NCBI GenBank assembly: GCA_012934845.2
Contig: WNNJ02002315.1
Location: 1 to 64,000 of the forward strand
DNA length: 64,000 bases
Origin: Pomphorhynchus laevis
Lineage: Eukaryota; Acanthocephala; Palaeacanthocephala; Echinorhynchida; Pomphorhynchidae
Direction: 5' to 3'
Shown: piece after piece, positions 20,530-31,955 of the stretch
Position numbering within the stretch: position 1 is the first letter of the stretch
Layout: each line of letters begins with the position of its first letter
Translations under genes and position numbers: made by a program
Notes under the pieces: generated by a model
Database searches by the model: none
What the model was told of the DNA's origin: nothing
The model's input: the letters and a program-made list of their open reading frames with translations, nothing else

Positions 20530-22640
20530 GTATCGTTAAGTTGGAAGGTTTCCGTCTCGAGCGACCTCTAACAGGCACGCTGCATTTCCCCGCTGCACTG
20601 CACAGCTTAAACGCTGCAAGAGGAAATTGGAAGCTCTTCGATCATCTGTTGCCACCACCAACATATTGCCCAGTTTTGTCAAAAAATTCGAAGTTATCCG
20701 CCCGGCAGCACCAATTGTGTCGATCGCCAACGGCACAAATTTATATTGCGATTCGTCAATACATGTATATTTGGCCTTCTTTCGATCCTCTGCCAATCTA
20801 GCAACCTCCCCGGCCCCAGAGACCGCACTAGGCAAATGACTGGCAGCAAGAATGTTGGGACACGTGAAGTCCCATACTAGCAGACGTCCCCTTTCCCATG
20901 GGACTAGTGAAGCACCGTCCGGTCTCTTTCCGTCGTTTCTGCAGAGCCCGATTGGTTCAAGGCAGGACGGGACACCGGCTGTGGCAAGGGCGCTACGAAT
21001 AAGTGTGTTTACAGCACTGTGCCGATTGCGCCGGGAAATTACTCTGGGCAGTCTAGCCCGTGAATACCTGAGGGGTCTGATACGACGCCGCACTCACACT
21101 TAAATGAAACCGAGTTGAGAATACCGAGGCGGAGGGCTGATGCAAGACATATTGAACTGTCGTCTAGTTTTGTGCCCATCGAAGCTATCGGTAGGGCATT
21201 AAGGAATGCGCCAGACCATCTGGTAGACGCGGCTAGCAAGCGGGCCCGATCTTTGGGAAAGGCGCATGAAGCTGCCAGGTGTCGGAATTTCTTCTCAAAC
21301 AATTGGGCTGTTCAACGTTTTTGCAAGGTTGTATCCGTTGGAACAGTCAGGTCGAATTTAGTGGTCCAACTCTCTGACGCCGTTCGGTAGTTAAGGTCAC
21401 TAGTGCCTGAGCGATTTGCCAAATGCTCTGGGATTAATAGCGCAGTTAAGTCCTTCGTGCGCGAAACAGATGAACAAAAGGCCTGTATAGATAACTTTTC
21501 CGCACGCAACACACCCAGTCCACTCATCTTAACAGGTAGCGAGGCTTGACGCCAGGCTATGTCAGAGAGCCTGAGGTTAAGGATTTCCTCCAGAGAACTG
21601 CGAACTTCCACGTCGAAGGCTTTCACGAGGCCGCTTGTATAACACGGTGCGCAGCGTAAAAGGAAGTTAATCTTTGGCAGCGTCAAACAATGTCGAAGTA
21701 TAAAAAAGGCGTCGTGCTTCGCAAGTTTTGAAAGCTTTCGGCCTACCTGCTGCAGTTGTGTGATAGCCGATTCCAAGAACATATCGAGGTAAAATCCGGC
21801 GCAAAGCGGAGCGCCTAGCAAGTCCGCGGATGACACATCACAGACTTTTACGTTTGGCATTATATCAAGTAGAGGTTGAATATAGGTACCGCTTTTAGAA
21901 ATCATTTGGCATTTGTCTGGCCGTAAGAGCAATCCAATTTTTGCTTATTGAGTTCGAATGGGTTCGATATCATTGATTAGAGTGGAAACTTCTCCCCCTA
22001 TGCAGCAGTCATCCAGATACCAAACAGCTAATGGTGACAAAAGGCTGTGGGTCAGACTTTTGATGGTAAGTAAGAACAGGAGAGGACCGAGAGGATCCCC
22101 TTGTTGTACTCCCTCTTTTGAATCAATCACATTGTCCTCGAAGAGAAGTGTGCTTGGGTAATCGTAGCACATTTCCACGAAGTCCTGTATCCCCGGGATT
22201 TCCTTGTTCACAATCTGAAGGACTGCGCCCCTGCTGATTGAGTTAAAGGCATTTTCGAAGTCTAACTTTACCGTCGCTGAATTGCCTACCAAACCGTGTT
22301 CAGCAAAACATCTTGCTGCATGAATTGCGGCCTCGACACCCCCAGGCACACCGACGCCAAGTTGATTTGGAAGAAGCGTGTCAACCACTCTCGGTAGCAA
22401 ATCTGCAAGCCACCTTAGCAGCTACCCAGCGGAAAGTATATCCAACAGCTATAGGTCTGACTACACCGTCTCCTTTTACGAAAGCCAGAAGCTTGGCTCC
22501 ACATAATATAGGCCTGATCGAAGGTTGCCACTTTACCCGCAAAGGATGTTACTTGTTAGCTCACAAATAGATTTCAGTAGTATGTCTCCTGCGACACCAC
22601 TCGAACGACTAACCAGGTCACGTAGATGAGGAGGACTCAG
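20530..22640 (-). mobile_element. RLE-type LINE (family RLEy), 5'-truncated, broken
   Basis: Read on the minus strand from 22640. A start like PPHLRDLVSRSSGVAGD is followed by RT fingers (RPIAVGYTFRW). Then come VKLDFENAFNSISR (palm motif A), VQQGDPLGPLLFLLT (B) and VWYLDDCCIGG (C, YLDD; 21945-22400), thumb sequence (21312-21932) and CECGVVSDPSGIHGLDCPE near 21070, a C-C-H-C motif. Finally GKRPDGASLVPWERG and LLVWDFT with a downstream KKAKY (20536-21093) form a PD-(D/E)XK restriction-like endonuclease. About three frame changes plus upstream stops inactivate it. The codon composition is more GC-rich than its surroundings. Confidence 0.82.
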
Positions 22641-22643
22641 GCT

Positions 22644-22674
22644 ATCAATTTAAAATTTTACATTTTAAATTGAT
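22644..22674. repeat. 13-bp perfect hairpin at the junction of two LINEs
   Basis: ATCAATTTAAAAT (22644-22656) and its reverse complement (22662-22674) flank a 5-nt loop. It separates the 5'-truncated ends of RLEy (minus) and RLEx (plus), which point away from each other. Confidence 0.9.
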
Positions 22675-25000
22675 GGGATACTATCCCCATCTTCAACTGT
22701 GAATGGGAATACTGTTAGTTCGATTCTTCAATCACTGCATCCAGAAGGCTGTCCAATTAATGATCAAGCAATCATGCGAAAAAAGACAGTAAATGCGAAG
22801 GATCATCATCCATCCCTTTATCTTTCATTGGATAAAGATGTCATTATTCGTGCTGCAAAGAAGACGAGCGGTGGTGCTGGACCTTCGGGATTAGATGCCC
22901 TTTTTTGGCGACGAATGCTGACGTGTTTCTCTGAACATTCGACTCGGCTTGCTAGTGTCGTTGCTGATTTTGCCATTTCCTTGGCCACACAAAAATGGCG
23001 GCCAGAATCTCTTGATGTGTTTCGCGCAAGTAGACTAGTTGCATTATCGAAAAAGTCGGGTGGTTTGAGACCGATTGGAATTGGTGATGTGGCACGGAGA
23101 ATTATCTGTAAATCAATTCTTGCTACCATAAAGGAAGACATACAAGATGCAGCAGGTATCGTTCAATTGTGTGTTTCGCAACGTTGTGGTTTGGAATTCG
23201 CTGTTCATTCTCTTCGAAAATCTTTCAGCGCTACTTCCGGAAATGGATTGCTAGCAGTAGATGCGGCGAATGCTTTCAATTCTGTAAATCGCGCCGTAAT
23301 GATCAAAAACATTCAATTCACGTGCCCTGCTCTCTCACAGATAATTGAAAACATGTATTCTGCGAAAACTGAACTTGTCTTAGGTGGAGAATCCATTTAT
23401 TCATCCGAAGGTGTGACTCAAGGCGGTCCATTATCGATGGCCGCATTTGCTATGGCAACTATCCCTTTAATAAATATAATTGGTCATCGTTCAACGTTGG
23501 TATGCAGATAACGCTAATTTTGTTGGTAGTCCAAATGATCTAGAGCAAATTTGGAAGTTGCTGATGGAAATGGGTCCGTTATATGGATATTATGTAAATC
23601 CCAGCAAGACAAAGTTATTATTGCACAATTTTTCAGACATTGAAAATCTCAATTTTAATGGAATAAAATGCACTACCGATGGCATAGAGGTCTTGGGGTC
23701 TCCTATTGGCTCTCAGTCTTTTTTGAATGAGCAGGTTGATCAAAAATTATGTGCTTGGACAACACTTGTGGATCGTCTTCAAACGGTTGCGAATATCGAT
23801 CCTCATATAGCGTATGCCGGCTTAACACATTCCTTGCAATGGAAATGGACTCATTACTTTAGGACTACTCCCTGTCGTCTTCATTCGCTCATCCCCTTAA
23901 CGCATGCAATACGTAATAATTTGCTTGTTAAAATGTTGGGGCAAGATATAGGGGACGATATGTTTACTGTAGTGTCTTCACCGATCGAGTTAGGAGGTCT
24001 TAGAATATCGGATCCTGGACATGTTGCCCTTATCGAGTTTGAGAACTCAAGCAAAGTATGCGACACATATCTATCAGAATTAATGTGTCAAGACCTAAGG
24101 CATGCTCAACAAAATGTCGTTGCCGAACTTTCCAAAAATCGAATCAAATTATTTGCTTCACGTTTAGAAGCTGTTTCAAATGCACTTCCGACACATATTC
24201 GTCAATCCCTAAAATTTTCCAAAATTGGCGGATCATCAACATGGCTTAGTGCTTTACCTATTGCTTCAGAATGTGAACTTCTTACTCCACATGAATTTAG
24301 AGATTCCATAGCGGTTCGTTACGGTGTTGATCCGCTAAATGTCCCACAATGTTCTTGTGTTTGCGGTGGATCGAATAAGCTATCTCACCTGCTATCATGC
24401 AAGCGTGGTGGACTTCCGATATTAAGACATAATGCAGTGAGAGATCTTCTTGGATATGAGCTATCAACCGTGTGCTCTAGTGTTGAAATCGAACCCAAAT
24501 TACAGTCAATAGATTCCTCTATATTGTTTCAAAGAGCCACTACATACAAAGAGAATGAAGCTCGATTAGATGTCAGCTGCTGCGGTCTCGCTGGGTCACG
24601 ATATGAGCGAACGTTTATTGACGTTTGTATTTTCAATCAGCATTCTATATCGTGTCAGAGTGAACGTTTAAGTGCTTTCGATTACCATGAGCAATGTAAA
24701 CGTTCAAAATACGATGAGCGGATAATTGACGTAGAGCGTGCCGTTTTCATTCCAGTTATTTTCACGTCATCTGGTGGTATAGGTCCCGCTGCGATGCCTT
24801 TCTTACGCACACTGGCCAAGTTAAAATCCGTAAAGACGCAAACTCCTTATGCTGATTGCATATGTAAGCTAAAAAGAAAAATTGGTTTTGTTTTATGCAA
24901 AGCTGCCTCGAATTGTATAAGAGGCGCACGATCGACGAGCCGGGCTGCTGTTAAGAAAGTCACATTCGTTGACTGTTGAAATCATGAATCGCTTATATGT
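22675..25000 (+). mobile_element. RLE-type LINE (family RLEx), best preserved RT-endonuclease copy
   Basis: A 5'-truncated copy whose reading frame opens at the junction (GILSPSSTVNGNTV) and runs to a TGA at 24977-24979, followed by AATCATGAATCGCTTATATG and an A-rich tail. The last 200 bp recur almost unchanged on the minus strand at 55.02-55.34 kb, so the family moved recently. Confidence 0.87.
22681..24979 (+). pseudogene. RLEx RT and restriction-like endonuclease, one frameshift
   Basis: About 765 codons, one frameshift near 23490. RT: GPSGLDALFW, LRPIGIGDVARRI, LLAVDAANAFNSVNR (motif A), SEGVTQGGPLSMAAF (B) and WYADNANFVG (C). The catalytic YADD is YADN here, while the 56-kb copy has YADD, so this copy lost an aspartate. 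Then come long thumb/connection sequence, a CSCVCGGSNKLSHLLSC zinc-like motif followed by RHNAVRD (typical of R2-like LINEs), and EARLDV, FIDVCIFN and SKYDERI, which I read as the D...D...K of a PD-(D/E)XK nuclease. No AP endonuclease is present. This RT type is common in unannotated proteins of many invertebrates. Confidence 0.83.
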
Positions 25001-25017
25001 TTGAACAATAAAAAAAT

Positions 25018-25130
25018 TATTAATATTAATATTATTAATATTAATATTTAAACTATCTTTTTTTGGGCCCACTTGCGGGTAACCTCGACTGTATGTTTTA
25101 CTAAAATAATTTTTTCCATTAAAAAAATTA
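25018..25130. other. AT palindromes and a GCCCACTTGCGGGT hairpin between two LINE tails
   Basis: TTAATATTAATATTATTAATATTAATATTTAA-like sequence follows the RLEx tail. GCCCACTTGCGGGT then forms a short stem resembling CR1 3' hairpins (compare ACCCATTTGAGGGT near 45238). No gene. Confidence 0.4.
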
Positions 25131-25133
25131 TTA

Positions 25134-25413
25134 TTAATATTTCAACAGCACATAAAAGTATGGCTTAATTGGCTGGTTCACTGCAGAAAAAAAAGAAAAT
25201 ATAATAAAAGTATCACAAATACGGAAAAGCAGCTTTCCCCATGGCATCCTCCATCCGTAATTTCTTTTTGAATTCGTTGATATTGCTACTGCACACTGTT
25301 GACTCTCCAAGCCTATTCCACAGAGATACAACTCGCCGATCAAATTGGACAGCTCGTGATTTTCTTATCCTTTCATGTAGCAGGGTTAAACCATGGCCTC
25401 GGATGATATTGGA
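25134..25413 (-). mobile_element. 5'-truncated CR1-b tail, young
   Basis: On the minus strand this reads LLHERIRKSRAVQFDRR, SLWNRLGESTVCSSNINEFK and ends MGKAAFPYL. That is nearly identical to the CR1-b end at 44.9-45.08 kb, including its 3' untranslated tail and (TAA)n end. Only the last 70 or so codons are present. High identity implies recent retrotransposition with strong 5' truncation. Confidence 0.92.
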
Positions 25414-25482
25414 TGATATCCTGATATTCAATTACCTGATATTCAATGATATCCAATTATCAGGATGATATCCTGATAATTG
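25401..25482. repeat. Short scrambled repeats and a 12-bp hairpin at a truncation point
   Basis: GATATCCTGATATTCAAT words repeat in both orientations. AATTATCAGGAT (25455-25466) and its complement (25470-25481) make a hairpin with a 3-nt loop. It begins exactly where the CR1-b fragment is truncated, so it looks like templated filler DNA. Confidence 0.75.
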
Positions 25483-25569
25483 CTTATATATACGCGTAGT
25501 ATATGGAATCATTTGAATGAACATAGTATTATTACGGATTTATTTATTTAATTTACCACCAAAAAAGCA

Positions 25570-26110
25570 AATCTCAATATAGGGCATCAGAATAAAAGAG
25601 TTAAAAAATAGTCAGCAAAACACTGTCAGGCTCTAAGGCCAAAATCGACACGAAGATAGTTTTTAATCCTGAAATATGCGTATCCTCGGCAACAGCAGCT
25701 GGTATATTGTCCCATCGTTTAACAATTCGATATATTATGTCACTTCGGTTACTAATCGGTCACAATTTGCGTATCAGTGTTAGCTTGTGTCCTCGTAAAT
25801 TTTCATTAGGAGAAAGTGTAAATATATGATGTAAAACGTGCTTAGGAGGGTGCAATGTCCTCCACACCAACATCGAGGATGTTGGTGTGGATGTTAGTGA
25901 TAACATCAAGGATGTTAGCAACGTAAGGATGTACCAGCATCACATATGTCTAGAACGTATGGTCTCTGAGGATGGTATATTTCGAATAGAATAAACAAGA
26001 TGACTGGATCTACGGAGAATGCCATCAAGTAGACGCAAATCACCGTTCGATTTCGGAAAGCCTGCAGATGAAGCATACAGCATTGAAAAATGATCATCGA
26101 GATAACAGCA
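25570..26110 (-). mobile_element. CR1-group LINE 3' fragment, decayed
   Basis: Minus-strand pieces in two frames read AGFPKSNGDLRLLDGILRRS, VYSIRNIP, VLDICDAGTSL and later LRGHKLTL, RWDNIPAAVAEDTHIS. These match the order RRAT...GL..+W.Y, RGH and WN.LP at CR1 C-termini. Stops and frame changes are frequent. A 14-bp perfect hairpin (25861-25891) interrupts it. It is not close to CR1-a to -d, so it probably belongs to a fifth subfamily. Confidence 0.65.
25861..25891. repeat. Perfect 14-bp inverted repeat, 3-nt loop
   Basis: TCCACACCAACATC (25861-25874) and its exact complement (25878-25891) with loop GAG. It sits inside a decayed CR1 tail where coding similarity changes frame. Confidence 0.93.
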
Positions 26111-26194
26111 GCCTAAATGATCCAACATCTATTGAACCAAGCGTTCTTTGTAGTAGCCCTGGGATTCTCAACATGGATTTCGCTATAAGCGTTT

Positions 26195-27175
26195 GTCTTT
26201 CTAATATGTTAACAGTTAGTGAATATTGGACGAAAGCAATTAGCAAAGATCGATTAGTCGATGCCATCTTTCTATATTTTTAAAAAGCATTTTATAGAGT
26301 ATTACATACAGGTTTAATAAGCTTCTTAGCCTACTGTGGAGTTTATGATACTATTTGTAAGTGGGCCCAAATTTTTCTTAGTCAATGTTTCTACATAGAT
26401 CGAGTTGGCATTCCGTGTGCCACACATAAATATGTATATTGCTAAGATCCTCATTGTACTGTTTTGGGTCATCATCTCTTCGCAATATCCAAAATGACTC
26501 ATTGTTGTGTACCCGAAGCCCTTGCTTGCATTTGCTGACGACATTAAACTGGCCACTATAAATGGTAGTAAACATGAAACGTAAACTTTGCAGGGCGATC
26601 TTGATCGTATTTTAAGTAGAGTGAATTTATGCGAATTAAATTAAACATTACGAAGTGTGTATTATACTAGGAAATAGTAAGATGGGCTGCAATTACTATA
26701 TCGAAGGACACATTTTTGCTATTGTATTACAGCATAATAATTTTAGGGTGATATTACACAAAGCAAAAAAACCCGCTTGAATTCAGAATTTTACCGTTGT
26801 AAGGCAATTAGTTTCGTATTGCATCAAGAATTAGTTTTTTATAAAAGACGCATTTGTCTTCAAGACTAGATTATTTTTTGGTTCGTCCACATCTGGAATA
26901 TTGCATTCAAGCTGTATTCCCTTCAACTAAAGATAATTGGTCTTATCTAGAATATATTCTTCAAAGATCTAGAATGTGCTTCGATAGTTTCCATTCGTAT
27001 GACGAAAAATCAACCATAGGGAGTGTACATTTCACGCAATAACGATTACTTTATATCGATCTTTTTGCAACGTGGCGAATGGTGAAATCATTTGACAGCT
27101 ATCCCATTAATTCAATATTATTCCGAACTACTAATAATTGTAGGGGTATCCCTTAACGCTCTACAAACTTCCTCT
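26195..27175 (+). mobile_element. CR1-d-like LINE fragment, RT and tail, heavily decayed
   Basis: Pieces match CR1-d in order: LTVSEYWTKAISKDRLVDA, KAFYRVLHTGLISFLAYCGV, CKWAQIFLSQCFYIDRVG, LLAFADDIKLA (catalytic motif kept), VRPHLEYCIQAVFPSTKDN (26854-27042) and RGIPLN near 27140. Frames change repeatedly and the 3' end fades into a PLE piece. It is clearly older than the 51-55 kb copy. Confidence 0.72.
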
Positions 27176-27234
27176 GGATGATTTCAAGTCATAGTATTAT
27201 AAACGCAATCAAAGAAGTTAAGCACAAGCCAAAA

Positions 27235-27800
27235 AGTCATGACGGTTAAAAGAATAAGAAAAAATAGACTTAAAAATATTAAAAAAGATATGTATATAAA
27301 TGAACAATTAGAAATATTAAAACAACCTTTAAGAAGTAATAATCTAAAAGATCTTTATGTAAATATAAAAAGTTTTGCTAAATAAATCATTTGTTCAATA
27401 AATCAGAGATTAATTGACGATTATGATATGTTAAATTGTGTAATGGATGATTATTGTAATATCAAATATTATAATTGACAATAAATGTTAATAATAACGA
27501 TAAAAAAATATACACTGACCATGAAATTCATTGATAAATGTATAGATAACATAAATATAAGTAGACTTTTAAATAATACTAAAAGTAAAGAAATATTAGG
27601 ATCATATTTAAGTAAATATATTGCTAGAATAAGGTATAAACTCCTACCACCATTGGGACGAAAAAATTTGTAATTATAATAAAGAATTAAAATCAATATG
27701 TAACGATAATATTAGAAACATAATGGAAACAGAATGCAATTACAAAAGTCTTAATTTTGATAAAATAAATGAACATATATGCACTCATAATCTAGAATTA
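27235..27800 (+). mobile_element. Probable Penelope-like element N-terminal fragment
   Basis: AT-rich, lysine- and asparagine-coding sequence like the other PLE copies here, with pieces such as KFIDKCIDNINISRLLNNTK and RYKLLPPLGRKNL (27485-27673) and, in another frame, LNFDKINEHICTHNLELFEN. The LLPPLG-type word and composition fit the region before the RT in PLEs, but no diagnostic RT motif is included. Assignment rests on composition and context. Confidence 0.42.
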
Positions 27801-27833
27801 TTTGAAAATGGCGAATTAATGGCGAATTGGACC

Positions 27834-27874
27834 GTTAGGTGCCAGTCGATTAGGGCTGTTAGGTGCCAGTCGAT
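27834..27874 (+). repeat. 17-bp direct repeat GTTAGGTGCCAGTCGAT
   Basis: Two identical copies, 24 bp apart (27834-27850 and 27858-27874), in the sequence ahead of the RTE-like element. Function unknown. Confidence 0.85.
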
Positions 27875-28023
27875 AAAATATTAAACGGGTACCTATTGCC
27901 AATTAGCCTATGCGTGGAGCGGCCCAGCAACGTATGTTCGACATTAGCCGATCAACGGCTAAATAATTGTCCGGGAGCATCAGCCGTGGGATAGCTCTTT
28001 CATTGACTATCTCAGATCCCTCC

Positions 28024-28290
28024 GATTACTCCAACGGCGGATTATACAATGGACGAAAAGGCGGAAAAGAGTCACGGAGGCCTGTTTCCTGACAGTGGTG
28101 AAGTTAGATCATCAAAGGATATTGGGAACGGGAGTTAGCCGAACAAACCAAATCACTTTGATGACTCCAACGGCACATTGGACAATGGACGAAAAAGCGG
28201 AAGAGAATCTCGGATACCTGGATCCTTACAGTAGCGATGTTGGATCATCAAAGGATATCGGGAACGTGAGATAACCGAACAAACAAATCA
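28024..28290 (+). repeat. 136-bp tandem duplication in the RTE-like 5' region
   Basis: Two units, 28024-28159 and 28160-28290, begin GATTACTCCAACGG and GATGACTCCAACGG. They share AATGGACGAAAA, GATCATCAAAGGATAT, GGGAACG and AACCGAACAAAC-type blocks with roughly 80% identity by eye. They lie just upstream of the first endonuclease codons of the RTE-like LINE. By analogy with monomer arrays of other LINEs they could be promoter units; that is inference. Confidence 0.8.
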
Positions 28291-28309
28291 AGACAATGAA
28301 AATGACAAG

Positions 28310-30960
28310 CAACAAATTTACAAAGCATAAATCAGGTGTGAAGAACAATGGTCAACTCACCACTGACCGGAGGAGTTTTCATTGTCTAGTGCCGTGTGAC
28401 CAGGCAGTTGTACGGAGACAGCGAAAGAGGCATCAACATCCGAAGCGGACTAGCCTTCATGTATGAACCTGGATAGTCATTTAGCTAACGGGGAAGGAAC
28501 CAGAATTAGTTGAAGAGATGGTTCGAAGAAATAGTCGGAGTGACTTCTCTTCACTATTCTGGAACTGGAACTAAACTTTTGGATCAAGGCTGGACCTTGA
28601 ACTATTTGGGAGTTACCAACGGAAAGCGACGGCAGGCGGGTGTAGGGATACTTACAAGTCCCCGGTTGTTGTTTGTGGTAGAGGGCTTTAACCCAGTGAA
28701 CGAAATGCTGGCGTCTCTGAGACTTTTAGTCAAATAGGGAAGGGGGATAACTGTTGTGTGTGCGTATGCTCCCAACATTATCTCGGAATACGCATCCTTC
28801 GTGGAAGATCTTCAGGCTCTGCTTGATAGTACTCCTGTTGGAGATTCCCTCGTTCTATTGTGTGACTTCAATGCTCATGTAGGTAGCTACATATTACTTG
28901 GAATAGAGTGTTGGGGAGAAACGGACTCTCTGATCTGAATGGGGTTGAATTATTGCACTTTTGTTCGCGTAACAATTTGTGCATAACCAACACCATGTTT
29001 GAACACAAGGCGATCCATAGATGCAGATGGCATCATGATTCTCTCAGTCAAAGATCAATGATCAATTTTGAAATCGTTTCATCTGATCTGCGACGTAATG
29101 TTCTGGACAGTTGTGTGAAGAGAGGGGCTGATCTGTCAACCGATCACTACCTTGTAGTTAGTAAACTTCGATGGCCGGATCGGATGCTAGACAAGCTGGT
29201 AAACCTAAACGTTGTGTGTGGGCGTGCTGGCAGCATTTAGCAGATGTTTCTGTCAAAGAACGTTTTTCTAGCTACATCCTGGCGGACTTTTCTCGGTTGC
29301 CAGAAGAGGTGAAGAACATTGATCAGGCATGGGAGATGTTCAGATCCTCGCTTACCAAAGCAACTGTTAAAAGTTGTGGCTCGAAGGCATTAGGTGCTTG
29401 TCGTAGAGGAAATACGCGAACTGCTTGGTGGACACCAACAGTTAGTGATTTTGTCCAACAGAAAAAACTGGCTTATAAGGCGACTTTGTCAGATAAATAA
29501 GTGGAAGCTGTAGACAAGTACTATTGGCATGAAGTGGCTAGCACGGATCTTTAATGTTTCATTGAAGTCAGGTAAGGTACCTAGTGATTGACGAACTGGG
29601 GTGGTGGTACCGATCCTTAAGAAAGGTGGCCGAAGAGTGTGTTCCAATTATCGGGGCATCACTCTTCTTAGCTAAACTGGTAAGCTATTTGCTAGGATTC
29701 TTGAGTTAAGGATACGGCTATAGTTGAGGGCCAGTTGCAAGAGGAAGAATGTGGCTTTCGTCACAGTCGTGGAACTACGGACCAGCTTTTACTCTCTCTC
29801 AACTATCCTTGAATGGTCCTGGGAGTTTGCTCAACCGGTCTACATGTGTTTTGTCGATTTGGAGAAGGCGTTTGACCGAGTTCCGCTAGAGAGGTTGTTG
29901 GAGGTACTAAGGCAGTATGAAGTACCACATTATCTTTGGGTAGCTGTGGCTTTTCTGTATGAACAAAGTATCAGCTGTGTTCGTGTTCTAGGTAGGAAGT
30001 CTGAATCATTTCCAGTAGGCATTGGGATCCGTCAGGGTTGTCCGTTGTCTCCACTTTTGTTCCTTGTTTACATGGACAAAATTTCGAGACGGGCTGCTCT
30101 GACGGATGTCGATCTTCAGTTCGCTTTCATCAGGATACCATCTCTGCTTTTTGCAGATGACGTTGTTTTGTTGGCTTCTTATCCTGCGGATTTACAATGC
30201 CTACTAGATCGATTCACGATGGAATGCTAAGCGGCAGGGATGTTGGTTTGTACCTCTAAGACTGTTTTTGTGCTCGTCTCGGATTCAGATGCCAATGTCA
30301 ATTAGGATTGGAGAAAAGGTTCTTTCTTATGTAGAAGATTTCAAGTATCTTGGGGTATTTCGAGGGACGGCGGGAACACCAAGGAGATTGAGAAGCAGAT
30401 TTGTTCAGATAACGCAGCAATGCGTTTTTTGTACAGGTATGTCGTGATGAATTGGGAGTTGAGTCTTCGGGCGAAGCTTTCGGTTTGCCAGGCAATCTTC
30501 TTTCCTATCTTAACCTATGGTCATGAGCTTTGGGTTATGACCAAAAGGATAATATCTTGGATACAGGCGACCAACATGAGGTTCCTTCACGGTATGGCCG
30601 GTCTTAGCCTTAGTGATAAGGTTAGGAATTCGGTCATCCGGGATGGACTCAGAGTAAAGTCGCTGCTTCCCCACATCGAAGAAAGTCAGCTGAGGTGGCT
30701 AGAACACGTCCTGATGATGTCTAAAGATCGCCTTTATCGGAGGATTTTTCAGGCCGGACTTTTCGAAAGAGACCTCGAGGTAGACATCGATACCGGTGGA
30801 GAGATCAAATCTCGAAACTGGCTGACGACCGTCTTAGGGTATCTCAAAGAGAACTCTGGTCTGTCGCCCAGGATCACGATGTCTGGAGTAGTTTGGTTCG
30901 TGCACTGCCCCCACGACCCGACACCCGGATTAGTGGTTAGCAGGAAACATTTTTAATATT
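28310..30960 (+). mobile_element. RTE-like LINE copy, broken
   Basis: Covers endonuclease, RT and a C-terminal region ending at a TAA (30954-30956) with an AT-rich tail. The type (EFAQPVYMCFVDLEKAFDRV, IRQGCPLSPLLFLVYMD) is a LINE group common in fish and invertebrates; I place it near RTE but am unsure of the clade. A related minus-strand fragment lies at 33.27-33.89 kb. Confidence 0.8.
28510..30956 (+). pseudogene. RTE-like ORF (AP endonuclease and RT)
   Basis: Endonuclease pieces: LLDQGWTLNYLGVTNGKRRQ, AGVGILTSP, VVCAYAPN, CDFNAHVG and ADLSTDHYLVVSKLRW. RT pieces: SNYRGITLLS, CFVDLEKAFDRVPLERLLEV (motif A), GIRQGCPLSPLLF (B), LLFADDVVLLAS (C, FADD kept), then ILTYGHELWVMTKR and LPHIEESQLRWLEH. 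Breaks: TAG at 28735, frame changes near 28935 and 29215, a deletion around 29505-29560 removing the segment before the RT, TAA near 29675 and further stops around 30230-30300. It is inactive. Confidence 0.8.
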
Positions 30961-31104
30961 ATTTGTTTTTTCTTGTCAAGAAACTGTTGTTGAATTAAGA
31001 AAAATTATATTAAAAATGCATATTTATAGCTTAAATCTTTTTTAAGCAAAGAAAATTTGTTTTTACAAAATAAAAAAAATCTTAGTAAAAGGTTTAGTTA
31101 TTGT

Positions 31105-31955
31105 CATTAAGTTCTTTATTTGTATTCATTCAAATGATAGGGATTGCCCCTTGTGGAGTGACTACCCCTTATTGCTTGAGAAGCTGTCTGTACCAAGGCG
31201 AATCCAATCTTTCTTCTCAATTGGCAAATAACATCAGCGTACTTACGGCCGGTTCGTACATTTTGCATTTTAGCAATATTTTTTAAAATTCTATCGGCAT
31301 CTTGACCCATACTACCGGAAACCGAAAAAAATTGCGGTTAAAAAATTTTTCTTTCTGCTGCGGTTATTCTTTCTCCGTATTTGGTGCGCTTTCGGGATTC
31401 ATGGTATTGAAATGCTGCTTTGACAGCTTTTGAACACGATGGAGCAAGATGATTAAATACCACGACGTCGATAAACGTCCGCTCAAACCGTGATTGAAAA
31501 AAAACCGTTGCAGGCAACATCGGCACGCGCATCATTCTCTCTGCTAGTATTTTCATTCTCAAACTCAACAGTATTATTTAATGGTTTCAATCGTGGTTCT
31601 GTTTCCACAGCATGACAAATCTTTGTGAGCTCATATGAGATAATGTCTCTGATTGCATTATGCCTGATGATTGTTGAAGCACCAATCTTACAAGATAACA
31701 TGTGTGATAATGTTCTGCCTTGTCCGCAAAAGCATTTGCCATTTGGTACATCTGGTGGGTCCCAATTGTATCGTAGAAAAACAGTATCTCTGAACTCATC
31801 ACCTGTAAGGTGAAACTTATCCACTTAAAGTGGAATTGAACTAAGCCAAACGGGTGGTCTGTGTTCACTTGCAAACTTAATTGCGTTTGCAGTACCACTT
31901 TGAACTTTTTCTAGTATGTATTCCATTCGCTCATTATTCAGGCGATCTCGATAAC
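31105..31955 (-). mobile_element. RLEx LINE 3' fragment
   Basis: Minus-strand order: RLNNERMEYILEKVQSGTAN, a WLSSIPL word with a TAA after it, GDEFRDTVFLRYNWDPPDVP, CFCGQGRTLSHMLSC with RHNAIRD, then DARADVACNGF (nuclease first D). After a frame change come ERTFIDVVVFNHLAPS, YHESRKRTKYGERI and the C-terminal LRRKIGFALVQTAS. It is the same domain order as the 22.7-25.0 kb copy, but a different subfamily. RT palm is absent because of 5' truncation. Confidence 0.8.

Noticed and set aside
20541-21390. Plus-strand open frames opposite the RLEy copy
   Set aside because: They are antisense to clear RT/nuclease coding sequence and have no homology of their own.
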